Assembly (NCBI GenBank): GCA_946185745.1
Contig: CAMHKQ010000020.1
Coordinates: forward strand, 1-41,991
DNA: 41,991 nucleotides
Direction: 5' to 3'
DNA from: an uncultured Bacteroidales bacterium
GTDB taxonomy: Bacteria > Bacteroidota > Bacteroidia > Bacteroidales > UBA932
Part shown: positions 23,197-33,238 of the stretch, piece after piece
How the letters are laid out: each line of letters begins with the position of its first letter
How positions within the stretch are numbered: position 1 is the stretch's first letter
The notes under the pieces: model-generated
Seen by the model: the letters and a program-made list of their open reading frames with translations, nothing else
What the model was told of the DNA's origin: nothing
Database searches by the model: none
Program-made: the position numbers and the translations under genes

Positions 23197-24063
23197 TTAT
23201 TTAACTTCCGACATGTACATGGTGACGGTACCGCTGTAGGTCTTGCTGCCGTCGCTGTTCTTGAGAACTGCATTTACAGAGAAAACCAGCTGATTGTCCT
23301 CGGCAACGTAATTGACGCTTCCGTTGGACGAGGCGTTGAAGAAGTCGTTGCCCGAGTTGCCTTCGAAATCGTAAGAGAAGGTGTTGTCGGCCTTCAAATC
23401 GAATTCACCCACGAACGGACCCTGTCCGGTAAACTCTACGACGAAAGTCTTGGACTTGGTGAATATGACGTCTTTGACGGTATAGCCGGCAACCCTGTCA
23501 GGATTAATCTTAACCCCCTTATTCACGAGTTCCGCTGCAACTGCGGGAAGATCGCAGCCGGGCTTTGTAACGGTGACGTTCTTGCCGTCTGCATTTACGG
23601 TTATGCGCGAATTGTCAACCTTCCAGGTACGGGCTACAGTGGTGTAAATATCGCTCCCGGGATTCTGTGTCACATCGGAGAATGTGGTGTTGATCTTCGT
23701 GCCGTTGTCGGGGTTCACCGTAACCCCGTTGCCGTCTATGGTAACCGAGCCGAAACCCTGGAGTTTGTAGGTGTTGCCGCTGACTGTATAGCTGCCGGTG
23801 AGGTAGCTGAGCATATCGCCGGCGGCCTTGGTGGGTGCTGAGCTGACAGGAGCGACTTCAAGGAACGCAATGAGGTAACGGCCTGCCTCGGTGAATTCGA
23901 TGGACTTGATATTCAGGGCGTTGTCGGACAGCACCAGCTTCTTGGCATTGGCAGCGTTGGCCGGAGCGGGAAGCACTTCGGGCTGGTCGATGGGTTTCTC
24001 CTGGCAGGAAGATGCCGCAAGCAGCGCGGCGGCAATGACGGTAAAGTAAACAAGCTTTTTCAT
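23197..24063 (-). CDS. Lipoprotein of unknown function
   Basis: The 288-residue product has the lipoprotein signal MKKLVYFTVIAAALLAASSC. The rest is predicted to be beta-rich, with repeated short Thr/Asn/Gly strands (TVSGNTYKLQGFGSVTIDGN, KVDNSRITVNADGKNVTV) and an ending YSGTVTMYMSEVK. It resembles lipocalin-like Bacteroidota lipoproteins, but I cannot name the family with confidence. It starts 13 bases after the beta-barrel gene and is probably co-transcribed with it. The two may form an envelope pair. Confidence 0.7.
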   Translation of the reverse strand: MKKLVYFTVIAAALLAASSCQEKPIDQPEVLPAPANAANAKKLVLSDNALNIKSIEFTEAGRYLIAFLEVAPVSSAPTKAAGDMLSYLTGSYTVSGNTYKLQGFGSVTIDGNGVTVNPDNGTKINTTFSDVTQNPGSDIYTTVARTWKVDNSRITVNADGKNVTVTKPGCDLPAVAAELVNKGVKINPDRVAGYTVKDVIFTKSKTFVVEFTGQGPFVGEFDLKADNTFSYDFEGNSGNDFFNASSNGSVNYVAEDNQLVFSVNAVLKNSDGSKTYSGTVTMYMSEVK

Positions 24064-24076
24064 ATGTGCGGATACT

Positions 24077-24892
24077 TTAGAATAAATTGACGAATACATT
24101 GAGTTTCATCATGGGGAAGATGGGAATTTCGTCAAGGATCTTTGCATATTTGCTGAAACCCTTCGTCAAACTGTTCTTTCCCATCAGCTCGGGTGTCAGT
24201 GTCACTGTCTTGACGCTCTTGAGGGAGTAGTCATAAGACTGAAGAGCGTGGCTGCCCCATATCATGGCCCCCATGTCGAAGGTCACGCTGACGCGTTTTG
24301 CGGTGTTGACGGCACGCCCGAAGCCGAGGCCGACATAGGGGCGTATCTTCCAGGTGTTGAGGTCCACATTGAGGTGGCCCTGCTTGTCGGAGGTGATATT
24401 GGTGTTGGGATCGTTCTCGTCGAGCTGGAAGCCGTAGCTGGCGTACTCGTCGGCCTGGAGCACCTTGCTGAAGTCGAGATCTGCCTTCACCATCAGGGGA
24501 TCGCCGAAATATGAACCTGCGGTGATGTGGAAGCCTACGTCATCGACAGGGAAGATGTCGACCAGGAATTTGCCGCCGCCCGTATTGATTCCGATGGCTG
24601 CAGATGCGACGCTGCCGAGGGGACGCTGCTGGCCTTCCACCGTGATGGATTCGGGGACGCCCAGCTTGGTGAGGTTGCTGAGCTTGACGGATGAAGGTAC
24701 AAAGAAAGAGTACCCTGCGCGGAGCTGTACGTACGGAGTGAGCGGTGCCGCCAGCTCGAGGCCGATGCCGTCGAGACCGAGGGTGACGCCGGCTGCCATG
24801 TGGTTGAAAATCTGTTTGTCCTGAGCGGGAACCTGTGCGAGGGCGCTGGCGCCGATGGCCAGGGCTGCCATTATTGCAAGAATCTTTTTCAT
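24077..24892 (-). CDS. Predicted outer-membrane beta-barrel protein, unknown function
   Basis: The 271-residue protein has a signal peptide (MKKILAIMAALAIGASALAQ) and alternating hydrophobic and polar strands (GVTLGLDGIGLELAAPLTPY, FLVDIFPVDDVGFHITAGSY), and ends with an aromatic residue (VFVNLF) as outer-membrane barrels do. The ATG at 24892 gives the signal peptide. The longer frame to 24976 includes the promoter and is rejected. Transport or structural roles are both possible. Confidence 0.7.
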   Translation of the reverse strand: MKKILAIMAALAIGASALAQVPAQDKQIFNHMAAGVTLGLDGIGLELAAPLTPYVQLRAGYSFFVPSSVKLSNLTKLGVPESITVEGQQRPLGSVASAAIGINTGGGKFLVDIFPVDDVGFHITAGSYFGDPLMVKADLDFSKVLQADEYASYGFQLDENDPNTNITSDKQGHLNVDLNTWKIRPYVGLGFGRAVNTAKRVSVTFDMGAMIWGSHALQSYDYSLKSVKTVTLTPELMGKNSLTKGFSKYAKILDEIPIFPMMKLNVFVNLF

Positions 24893-24915
24893 AACGTTTT
24901 CTTGTATGTATTGTA

Positions 24916-24923
24916 CAAATATA
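24916..24923 (-). promoter_or_regulatory. -7 element TATATTTG of the beta-barrel/lipoprotein pair
   Basis: Exact TAnnTTTG match on the minus strand, 23 bases before the ATG at 24892. No clear -33 box. Confidence 0.5.
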
Positions 24924-25006
24924 GTCAATTTTATGAACATTTTACTTCCGAAACACAGCGTAACACTATTTTCCATGTTGCCAACGGATTTTTTTCCGAT
25001 TATTTA

Positions 25007-25014
25007 TATCTTTG
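25007..25014 (+). promoter_or_regulatory. -7 element TATCTTTG of locus 2 susC
   Basis: Exact TAnnTTTG match 22 bases before the ATG at 25037. No TTTG at the usual upstream distance, which would fit a regulated promoter. No regulator gene sits beside this locus. Confidence 0.55.
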
Positions 25015-25036
25015 GTTGACCAACATTTTTATCCAG

Positions 25037-28000
25037 ATGAAAAAACTGTTTGCTTTCATCCTCCTGAGCCTGCTCACGACAGCCGCATTCGCGCAGAATA
25101 CGGTCACAGGCTCGGTTAAGGACGCCGTCACGGGCGAGCCCCTCATCGGCGTCGGAGTTATTGTTTCCACCGGCGGAGGCACCGTCACCGACCTGGACGG
25201 TAGCTTTTCCGTAAACGCCGGGAAAGACGCCACTCTCACCTTCAACCTCCTCGGCTACGACGACGTGGTCGAAGCGGTGAACGGCAGGAGCAGGATCGAT
25301 GTCTTCATGAAGGAAGACATCAATTTCCTGGACGAGGTGGTAGTCATGGGTTACACCTCCCAGAAAAAGAACGAGCTCTCCAGCTCCGTCGTGTCGCTCA
25401 GCAGCGAGGAACTCCTGGACAACTCCACCCCCGACCTGGGCAACATGCTCCAGGGCAAGGCGGCCGGCGTGGTCGTAATGAACGCCAGCGGCCAGCCAGG
25501 TGAGGGCGCCCAGATCCGCATCCGCGGTACAGGTTCCATCGCGGCGAGCGCCGATCCTCTCTATGTGGTCGACGGTATCGCCGGAGGCACCTTCAACCCC
25601 AATGATGTTGAGAGCGTCACCATTCTGAAAGACGCCTCCGCAACCGCCCTGTACGGAGCTTCCGCCGCGGGCGGCGTAATCGTGGTAACCACCAAGAGCG
25701 CAAAGGACCGCAGCCGCACCGACGTCAACTTCAAGGCGAGCGCCGGTATCAAGCAGGCCCTCTCCGGGCGTTTCCACCCGATGAACAGTGAAGAGCTATA
25801 CAACACCCAGAAGATGATGATGAGCGAGAAGCAGTTTGCCAATCTTCGCCCCGAAACCCTTCTGGAACGCGACTACGACTGGTACAACAACATCTTCAAG
25901 AAAGGCATTGTCCAGGACTACTACGTTTCAGTAGCCGGCATCTCGGGCCGCATGAACTATTTCGCCAGCATCGACCATTACGACGAACAGGGTTCCCTGA
26001 TCTTCACCGGCTTCAAGCGCAATTCCGCCCGCCTGAACCTCTCGGCACCCATAGGCGAAAAGATAATGTTCAACGTCCGCCTGGCCTATAACCGCGCCCA
26101 GAGCGACTACACCTCCGACTGGAAGGATCTCTCCATGGCGTATCAGGGAATGCCCTGGGATATCCCGTTCGACGAAAACGGCAATCCATACGCCATAGGC
26201 ACTCCCGAGGGAGATGGCGTTTCATGGTACGGAAAGGAGCAGTACAACCCCTTCCATACGCTTCTCTACAACACCTCGCAGAGCTGGAGCGAAGAGTCCG
26301 TGGCCGACCTGCAGCTGGTATGGAACATTACCGACTGGCTCAGTTTCACCAGCACGGGCCGTCTCGCTTCTTCCAACTGGAACAGCAAGACATACAACGA
26401 CAGCCGCACCAACGCCGGTTCCCTCGGGCAGGGGTATCTCTCCCAGAGCGACGGCCGTGGCTGGGGCGTAGGCCTTACCGAACTCCTCAAGGCCCATAAG
26501 AACTTCGGTGCCCATGCCCTCAACGGTATCGTCGGCTACGAGGTAGGCTGGGGATACGACGAGAACATGGGCGCAACCGGCGGCTTCATGCCCACCGGCA
26601 TGAAGGCCCTCAGCAGTACCGCCTCCGGTTTCGGCGTATGGGGCAGCGACGCCCGCTCGGCTTCATGGGCCGTGCTCGGGCAGGCGCAGTATTCCTATAA
26701 AGAGAAGTACGTGGCCACCGCTTCCATCCGTTACGACAAAACCTACAAATTCGCTCCCAAGACGCGCGGCGGCTTCTTCCCCGGCGCCTCGGCCGCGTGG
26801 ATCATCAGCAAGGAAGACTTCATGAAGGACGCCAAAATGTTCGACCTCCTGAAACTCCGCGTAGGTTACGGCAAGACCGGCAACTCCGACATCTCCCCGT
26901 TCCTTTACATGGATTCTTTCTCCACAAGCTACACCTACAACGACAAGGTCGTGGCCGTAGCGGAGAGAATGGCCAACCCGGAACTCGGATGGGAGGTCGC
27001 CTACATGGCCAGCCTCGGTCTCGAAGCCCGCATGTTCGACCGTGTTAACTTCTCGCTCGACCTTTACAACACCGACAATAAGAATCTTCTCCTCGACGTG
27101 CCCCAGGCTGCATCCAGCGGCTTTACCTACTTTACCGCCAACGTCGGTACCATCAACAACAAGGGTATCGAACTGGCAGTGGACGCGGACATCGTCAAGA
27201 GGAAGAACTTCAACTGGAACGTGGGCTTCAACTTCGGCCTCAACCGCAACACCGTCAAGTACCTGCCCAACGGAGCCTTCCGCCGTGGCTACGGCACCCC
27301 GAAGGTAGAGCAGATCGTAGCTGAAGGTTACGACATCTATACCTGGTACATGCCCGAGTGGGCCGGCGTTGATCCCGAGAACGGAGATCCGCTCTGGTGG
27401 AAGTACGAGAAGGAAACCGATGCCAACGGTGCCACTCTATACTACGTCCTGGACGAGCGCGGAAATCCCACTTCCGAGAAATCCACGGAAGAGACCCCCT
27501 GGCCCGTCTTTACCGGGAACAGGGAGACCACCAACCTGTACGACCAGGCCGATTACCGCATGGTAGGATCCGCCACTCCCAAGTTCACCGGCGGCGCCAC
27601 CTCTACCATCACATGGAAGAACTGGAGCCTCGGCGCCAACCTCCACTTCGTGTACGGCAACCTGGTCTTCAACCGTTCCCGTATCACCAACGACTGCGAC
27701 GGCTCGTACATCGACTACAATATGATGAGCATCAACAACGGGCTCGGCTGGGTCCGCTGGGATCCCGAAGACGAGAGCACCCACGCGATCGCCACTCATC
27801 CCCGTCCCATGCAGAACGGCAACAAGAAGAGCAACAGCTACTCCACCCGTTACCTCGAAGACGGCAGCTTCCTCCGCGTGAAGAACATCACCCTGGCCTA
27901 CAACATAGGCAAGCCCCTCTTCAAGGGCTTCCTCCAGGGCGGCCGCATCTATTTCACGGCCGACAACGTATTCACTTTCACCAAGTTCTCCGGCGCAGAC

Positions 28001-28105
28001 CCGGAAGTCAGGCTGGAAGGCAGCGGCTCGTCGCTTGCCGGTACGTTCAGCGACAACTATCCCGTCCCGAGATCTTTCGTCTTCGGTATCGACCTCAAAT
28101 TCTAA
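25037..28105 (+). CDS. susC: SusC/RagA-family TonB-dependent outer-membrane transporter, locus 2
   Basis: The 1022-residue protein has a signal peptide (ending AAFAQ), a regulatory-like domain (about 20-100, GSVKDAVTGEPLIGVGVIV), the TonB-box-like DEVVVMGYTSQKK, a plug with GSIAASADPLYVVDG and NPNDVESVTILKDASATALYG, and a barrel ending VFGIDLKF. It imports the ligand of the SusD encoded 13 bases downstream. The frame is open back to 24800, but that part crosses the promoter and the divergent gene, so the ATG at 25037 is used. It is closely paralogous to the SusC at 14963-17968. Confidence 0.95.
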   Translation: MKKLFAFILLSLLTTAAFAQNTVTGSVKDAVTGEPLIGVGVIVSTGGGTVTDLDGSFSVNAGKDATLTFNLLGYDDVVEAVNGRSRIDVFMKEDINFLDEVVVMGYTSQKKNELSSSVVSLSSEELLDNSTPDLGNMLQGKAAGVVVMNASGQPGEGAQIRIRGTGSIAASADPLYVVDGIAGGTFNPNDVESVTILKDASATALYGASAAGGVIVVTTKSAKDRSRTDVNFKASAGIKQALSGRFHPMNSEELYNTQKMMMSEKQFANLRPETLLERDYDWYNNIFKKGIVQDYYVSVAGISGRMNYFASIDHYDEQGSLIFTGFKRNSARLNLSAPIGEKIMFNVRLAYNRAQSDYTSDWKDLSMAYQGMPWDIPFDENGNPYAIGTPEGDGVSWYGKEQYNPFHTLLYNTSQSWSEESVADLQLVWNITDWLSFTSTGRLASSNWNSKTYNDSRTNAGSLGQGYLSQSDGRGWGVGLTELLKAHKNFGAHALNGIVGYEVGWGYDENMGATGGFMPTGMKALSSTASGFGVWGSDARSASWAVLGQAQYSYKEKYVATASIRYDKTYKFAPKTRGGFFPGASAAWIISKEDFMKDAKMFDLLKLRVGYGKTGNSDISPFLYMDSFSTSYTYNDKVVAVAERMANPELGWEVAYMASLGLEARMFDRVNFSLDLYNTDNKNLLLDVPQAASSGFTYFTANVGTINNKGIELAVDADIVKRKNFNWNVGFNFGLNRNTVKYLPNGAFRRGYGTPKVEQIVAEGYDIYTWYMPEWAGVDPENGDPLWWKYEKETDANGATLYYVLDERGNPTSEKSTEETPWPVFTGNRETTNLYDQADYRMVGSATPKFTGGATSTITWKNWSLGANLHFVYGNLVFNRSRITNDCDGSYIDYNMMSINNGLGWVRWDPEDESTHAIATHPRPMQNGNKKSNSYSTRYLEDGSFLRVKNITLAYNIGKPLFKGFLQGGRIYFTADNVFTFTKFSGADPEVRLEGSGSSLAGTFSDNYPVPRSFVFGIDLKF

Positions 28106-28118
28106 AACAGGACGCGTC

Positions 28119-29951
28119 ATGAAAAAGATATTCTCATTCATATTACTTCCCCTGCTTGCCGCAGGATGCATCAATCTCGACTTCATTCCGTCGGACACCC
28201 TGAACAGCGAGGCCCTTGCCCAGAATTCGGCAGCCGCGGTATACACCACCGACGGCATCTACTCCATGATGAAGGATATGCAGGAATTCCGCGGCGGCAT
28301 CAGCCTCAACAACACCTTCGCCCGCCAGTACTACCTCCTCAACGAGGTTAGGGCGGACAACATCTGCTTCTCGTGGACCAGTACCGACCCGTTCTGGACA
28401 TCCGCCCAGTACATGGACGATGCCAACTCCGCCGACGCGAGCTATTTCTGGATGGCCTGCTACAAGATGATATATGCGGCCAATTCCAACATCGCCGCAC
28501 TCCAAGAGACCGACACCCCGAGCGAGACCAACCAGCTGAAGGGCGAGAACCACTTCCTCCGTGCCTTCTTCCACCTGGTGCTCTGCAACCTGTATGCTAA
28601 GCCTTACAGTTTCGGCAGGGAGAATCCGGGCGTAGTGCTCCGCATAGGCACCGATTATACCACCACCGAACGCGCCACCGTGGGTGAATGCTACGACGCC
28701 ATCGAGGCCGACCTTCTCGAGGCCATACGCCTTATGGATCCTTCCACCAAGAGGGGAGACAACGGTTATGTTTCCAAGGAAGCCGCACAGACCCTGCTTT
28801 CCAGAGTTTATCTGTATGAAGGGGAGTGGCAGAAGTGCATCGATGTGGCTACCGAGGTCCTTGGGGCCGATCCCGCCTCACATCTTGAGGCCGAGGTCAC
28901 CGACCTGTACTCCAAGGCAAGCAACAACAAGGAGGTCCAGTGGTGCATAGACGTCACCGATGCGGATGTCGTCAACTGGAGCGTGAAGGGCTTGATAGCC
29001 AGCATGTACGATTCTCCAAACGGCACCCAGGGCATAGGCTGGGGCGAGCTTTACGTGGCAGACCCCCTGCTTGACCTCATGGAACGTTTCCCGAACGACA
29101 AGCGTTATACCGACCTGGTACGTCTCCATCTCGGCGTGGACGGCCTCTTCATCACCTGGGGCGAGACCGACGAGGTGAACGGCTGCCTCACGAACGTGAA
29201 CGTGTATCCCGAGGTGGTCCTGTCAGGCAGCGGCACCAAGACCGATCCCTGCGAGCTCAAGGAACTTGTTTCCAGCATCAAGGACAACGGCGACGGCACC
29301 TACTCCTTCACCAAGGACGGCAAGTCGTACAAGGCCATACCCGACAACACCTCCACCAAGGTCTGCAAGGACTTCCCGGGCTACATCCTCAACGACAACG
29401 CCCACACCAGGTGCTATGTCCGCCACAAGATGCCGACACCGCAGGTGCTTAAGAACGGTACCACCATTTTCGAACAGAACATGTACAGCGTGCGTCCGGG
29501 CGGCTATCCCACCTGGTTCTGCAACAAGTTCAGCATCCGCGAGGGTTCCGCATACGACCTGAATGCATCTTACATCATGGTGCGCTACTCCGAGGCCATC
29601 CTGAACAGGGCCGAGGCCTATGCTCACCTCGGAAAGACCGCCGAGGCCATCGCGGACGTGAACATCATCCGTACCCGTGCCGGCCTCTCCGGAAACGCCC
29701 TCATGTCCGAGAGCAATCTGGCGGGCCGCGGCTATGCCGATCCGGTTGACATGGTTCTCGACGAGCGCCGCCTCGAGTTCTTCTACGAAGGCTTCCGTAC
29801 CATGGACCTTATCCGAAACAAGAAGGACATCGACCGCCGCTTCCCGAGCCGCACCAAGACCGAGGTCATCCCTTACAACAGTCCCAGGATCCAGTATCAG
29901 ATTCCTCTGGACGAGACTTCCGTAAGCGGCATCCCGACCAACGAGAGGTAA
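28119..29951 (+). CDS. susD: SusD/RagB-family nutrient-binding lipoprotein, locus 2
   Basis: The 610-residue lipoprotein has signal MKKIFSFILLPLLAAGC and the family marks YTTDGIYSMMKDM, ENHFLRAFFHLVLCNLYAKP, YSEAILNRAEAYAHLGKTAE and MVLDERRLEFFYEGFRTMDL. It closes the SusC barrel and binds substrate at the cell surface. The ATG at 28119 gives the signal peptide. An upstream start at 28035 lies in susC. The next gene follows after 34 bases with no promoter motif seen between them. Confidence 0.93.
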   Translation: MKKIFSFILLPLLAAGCINLDFIPSDTLNSEALAQNSAAAVYTTDGIYSMMKDMQEFRGGISLNNTFARQYYLLNEVRADNICFSWTSTDPFWTSAQYMDDANSADASYFWMACYKMIYAANSNIAALQETDTPSETNQLKGENHFLRAFFHLVLCNLYAKPYSFGRENPGVVLRIGTDYTTTERATVGECYDAIEADLLEAIRLMDPSTKRGDNGYVSKEAAQTLLSRVYLYEGEWQKCIDVATEVLGADPASHLEAEVTDLYSKASNNKEVQWCIDVTDADVVNWSVKGLIASMYDSPNGTQGIGWGELYVADPLLDLMERFPNDKRYTDLVRLHLGVDGLFITWGETDEVNGCLTNVNVYPEVVLSGSGTKTDPCELKELVSSIKDNGDGTYSFTKDGKSYKAIPDNTSTKVCKDFPGYILNDNAHTRCYVRHKMPTPQVLKNGTTIFEQNMYSVRPGGYPTWFCNKFSIREGSAYDLNASYIMVRYSEAILNRAEAYAHLGKTAEAIADVNIIRTRAGLSGNALMSESNLAGRGYADPVDMVLDERRLEFFYEGFRTMDLIRNKKDIDRRFPSRTKTEVIPYNSPRIQYQIPLDETSVSGIPTNER

Positions 29952-29985
29952 CACTTTTAACCAGCCAATACAATCAAACCACATA

Positions 29986-32900
29986 ATGTACAAGATTGCA
30001 ACCCATCCTATCCTCGCCGTTCCAGGCGAGGATAGGTATACTTTCCTTTTTGAAGGACAGCCCGTCGATGGTCAGAAAGGGCAGACCATCGCGGCTGCGC
30101 TGCACCAGGCGGGCTTTCCTATCCATCATCACAGCCTGAAAGGCCGCGGGCGCACCATGGAGTGCGGCATCGGCAAGTGCGGTGCCTGCGAGATGCTCGT
30201 GGACGGGCACATCCGCCGCATCTGCATCACGCCGGTGGACGGTGTAAAGGAGGTGAAACGCATCGGAATCGACGCGTTCTCCGAGGTCAAAACGCCCGAG
30301 GACGAGCCGGCACCCAAGAAAATGTACAAGACCACGGTGGCCATTATCGGGGCCGGGCCTGCCGGCCTGGCGGTCCGGGAAGAGCTGAACAAGGCGGGGG
30401 TGGACAATCTGGTGATTGACAACAACAGCTCCGTGGGCGGTCAGTTCCGGATGCAGACGCACCAGTTCTTCTTCTTCGAGAAGGAAAAGAAGCTGGGCGG
30501 CATGCGCGGGTTCGACATCGCCAAAAACCTGGCAGGAGACTCCCTGGAAGGCATTATCCTGGACAGCGTAGTCTGGGATATCCTGGAAGGGAAATGCCTG
30601 GCGGTAAAGAATGTCGCCACGCAGGATATCTTTTACGTGAAGGCAGATGCGCTGGTGGTGGCCGCGGGAGCCCTACCCTTCATGCCGGCCTTCAAGAACG
30701 ACGACCTGCCGGGCGTCTACACTGCGGCGGTTGTCCAGCGGATGATGAACACGGAGTTCACCCTGCTGGGAAAGAGCATCCTCACGGTAGGTGCCGGCAA
30801 CATCGGCTACCTGACCTCGTACCAGGCCATGCAGGCCGGGGCGAAGGTGAAGGCCATCATCGAGGCGATGCCCGCTGAGGGCGGATTCCCCGTCCAGGCA
30901 AACAGGGTGCGCCGCCTTGGCATACCCATCCTCACGTCTTACACACTGGTGGAGGCCATTCCGAATGCCGACCGGAGCGGCGTTACCGGGGCCGTCATCG
31001 CCCGCTGCGAGAATTTCCGCCCGATTCCGGGAACGGAGGTCCGCATCGACGGAATCGACTGTATCAATATCTGTACGGGCCTTCTGCCTGACAATCAGCT
31101 GCTTAAGAAGGGCGCTGAGGTCTTTGGCCGAGCCTGCCACGGAGTGGGTGACGCCGTCCGTATCGGTGAAGGTACATCGGCAGTCCTCCGGGGGCGCCAG
31201 TGTGCATATGAGGTGATGCAGGATCTGGGCATGAGGATCGACTATCCCGCCTACCTGGCAGTTTCCAAGGAGTACATCGATTCGCAGCAGAAGCCCGTAC
31301 GTATCCTGCAGGAACCCGTCGTGCCTTCGCCCGAAAGGATGGCGCAGAAGGGGTTCGTCGTGGCGGACTGCCTCTACGGCTTCGCCTGCAATCCCTGCTC
31401 CTTTTCATGCAGGCAGGGGGCCATCACCAAGAGTTCCACGTCGGTGACGCCGACTATCGACTACGACAAGTGCATAGGCTGTATGGAATGTGTGGCCCAG
31501 TGCCCCGGACTGGCTATTTTCGGCTACCGGCCCGATAAGGACCTCCTCTATTTCCCGCTGGAATTCACCGTTCCGGAGGGCCCGAGGGAAGTTTTCCTTG
31601 TGGACGACAACGGGCAGAAGGTGGGCGAAGGCGTCATCGAAAAGGTGCTGCCGAAGCCCGGAAAGACTAATATTGCAGTGGTAAAGGCCACCCGTCTGGA
31701 CGGTAAGCTGCTGGATGCCAGAGGCTTCATCCTGAAAGAGAATTACCCGGAGCCGCTCGAGCTCACGCCGTGCACCCCGGAGGAGGCCGACACCTATGTC
31801 TGCCATTGCGAAGACGTATCCCTGGAAGAACTGTTGAAGACCTTGAAGGGGCGCACGCGGATTACCGCCCAGGAGCTCAAGCACATCACCCGTCTCGGAA
31901 TGGGGCCCTGCCGCGGAAGCCGCTGCCTTCCCCGTGCGAAGCAGGTGCTGCGCGCCCACGGAATCGAGGTTACTGGCGAATTCACGCCCCGGGGCCCCAT
32001 GGCGAACCTGGTGGAAATCGGCAATGTGCGCAACACGGCCGGCCTGTCTCTGGTGACTTCGCCGAAGTTCTCCGAAGAAGGGGCCGTGGAGGTGGGCGCC
32101 CTGGTGGCCGGCGGCGGCATGGCCGGAACGGCGCTCTTCCGTTACCTTGCGGAGGCTGGCTTCAAACCGGTCCTCGTCAACAAGGAGCACGGCAGTTCCT
32201 GGCGCTGCATCGGCGGAGGCCGTCCGGCATTCTCGCTGCCGGCCCTTGCGGAAATCGCCGTGGGCAACCTCGCTATTTTCCGGGAGCTGACGGCCAGGGC
32301 CGACATCGACTTCAAGATGACGCGCTACGTGAATTTCGTCCATGACGAGGCCACATACCGCAGCCTGGATGCTTCCCGCGCGTGGTCCGATGCGTACATG
32401 GTGGAAAGGAAGGACTTCCGGAAGGAGGTTTCACCCTGGTTCAATCCTTCCCTGGACATTTACTCCCACGCCCTCATTTCCAACGACTGCTGGCAGGCGA
32501 GTCCGGGCAAGACCATCGACTTGGTCCGCCAGATCGGTATAGAGCATGGCGGAACCCTCCTGGAGGATACGGCTCTGGTGCGGGTGTCCAGGAAGGACGC
32601 AGTATATCTGGTGACCGTGCAGCTTCCGGACGGCCGTTACCGCACCTACAAGACGCCTGTTTTCGTGAACGCCCTGGGCGCCGGCGCGGAAGAATTCGCC
32701 CGGCAGCTGGGAATTGACACGGGCCTCTATGCCGTCCGGCATCAGGCGTTCATCACAAAGAGGCTGCCATTGCTGGGGAAGGACGGCGATTCGCTGGACA
32801 TGCTCATCGACCGTCGCCATTACAAGGGCTTCTCCGCCGTATATGGCCAGCAATTTGCCTCCACGGGGCAGATTATCGGCTGCGCCTCGCCGGCCCAGGA

Positions 32901-33216
32901 TGCTTCCGAGGCCTGGAAAAACCTGAAGGTGAATACGCAGGAATTCCTGGAGATTGTCACGGAGGTGTTTACGGAATGGATCCCGCAGCTTCGCGGAATG
33001 AGCATCCAGGCCACCTGGTGCGGCTATTATACCGAGCCACGCTATATCATCGACCCCGCCCTCGGCCTCTTTACGGGCATGCGGGGGCACGGATTCATGC
33101 TGTCGCAGTATATCGCGAAGCTATACGTGGATTCGCTGCTTGGCCGTCCGGTACCGGCGTTCTTCAACGCCATGGCCCTTTCCGGCCCGGGCCTTAGCGA
33201 GGTGGCGTTCAAATGA
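29986..33216 (+). CDS. Fused iron-sulfur flavoprotein: 2Fe-2S, FAD/NAD, 4Fe-4S, BFD-like and DAO domains
   Basis: The 1076-residue cytoplasmic protein joins all parts of HcnABC/opine-oxidase-type complexes. It has a Fer2_4 2Fe-2S domain (Cys60, 65, 68, 80) and a pyridine-nucleotide-disulfide-type FAD/NAD domain (VAIIGAGPAGLA from 118, second Rossmann motif VGAGNIGYL near 267). A ferredoxin-like region follows, with one cysteine set at about 462-475 and CIGCMECVAQC at 496-506. A BFD-like 2Fe-2S domain (CHC at 606-608, Cys642, Cys647) and a DAO-type FAD domain (VAGGGMAGTAL near 705, to the end) complete it. In known relatives these units are separate subunits that oxidise glycine, proline, sarcosine or opines. 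The substrate here is unknown. It lies within the susCD-esterase-GH3 operon. By eye its arginine codon use (more CGG) differs from its neighbours. Confidence 0.85.
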   Translation: MYKIATHPILAVPGEDRYTFLFEGQPVDGQKGQTIAAALHQAGFPIHHHSLKGRGRTMECGIGKCGACEMLVDGHIRRICITPVDGVKEVKRIGIDAFSEVKTPEDEPAPKKMYKTTVAIIGAGPAGLAVREELNKAGVDNLVIDNNSSVGGQFRMQTHQFFFFEKEKKLGGMRGFDIAKNLAGDSLEGIILDSVVWDILEGKCLAVKNVATQDIFYVKADALVVAAGALPFMPAFKNDDLPGVYTAAVVQRMMNTEFTLLGKSILTVGAGNIGYLTSYQAMQAGAKVKAIIEAMPAEGGFPVQANRVRRLGIPILTSYTLVEAIPNADRSGVTGAVIARCENFRPIPGTEVRIDGIDCINICTGLLPDNQLLKKGAEVFGRACHGVGDAVRIGEGTSAVLRGRQCAYEVMQDLGMRIDYPAYLAVSKEYIDSQQKPVRILQEPVVPSPERMAQKGFVVADCLYGFACNPCSFSCRQGAITKSSTSVTPTIDYDKCIGCMECVAQCPGLAIFGYRPDKDLLYFPLEFTVPEGPREVFLVDDNGQKVGEGVIEKVLPKPGKTNIAVVKATRLDGKLLDARGFILKENYPEPLELTPCTPEEADTYVCHCEDVSLEELLKTLKGRTRITAQELKHITRLGMGPCRGSRCLPRAKQVLRAHGIEVTGEFTPRGPMANLVEIGNVRNTAGLSLVTSPKFSEEGAVEVGALVAGGGMAGTALFRYLAEAGFKPVLVNKEHGSSWRCIGGGRPAFSLPALAEIAVGNLAIFRELTARADIDFKMTRYVNFVHDEATYRSLDASRAWSDAYMVERKDFRKEVSPWFNPSLDIYSHALISNDCWQASPGKTIDLVRQIGIEHGGTLLEDTALVRVSRKDAVYLVTVQLPDGRYRTYKTPVFVNALGAGAEEFARQLGIDTGLYAVRHQAFITKRLPLLGKDGDSLDMLIDRRHYKGFSAVYGQQFASTGQIIGCASPAQDASEAWKNLKVNTQEFLEIVTEVFTEWIPQLRGMSIQATWCGYYTEPRYIIDPALGLFTGMRGHGFMLSQYIAKLYVDSLLGRPVPAFFNAMALSGPGLSEVAFK

Positions 33217-33238
33217 AATAACAATTTAAACCGAAACA

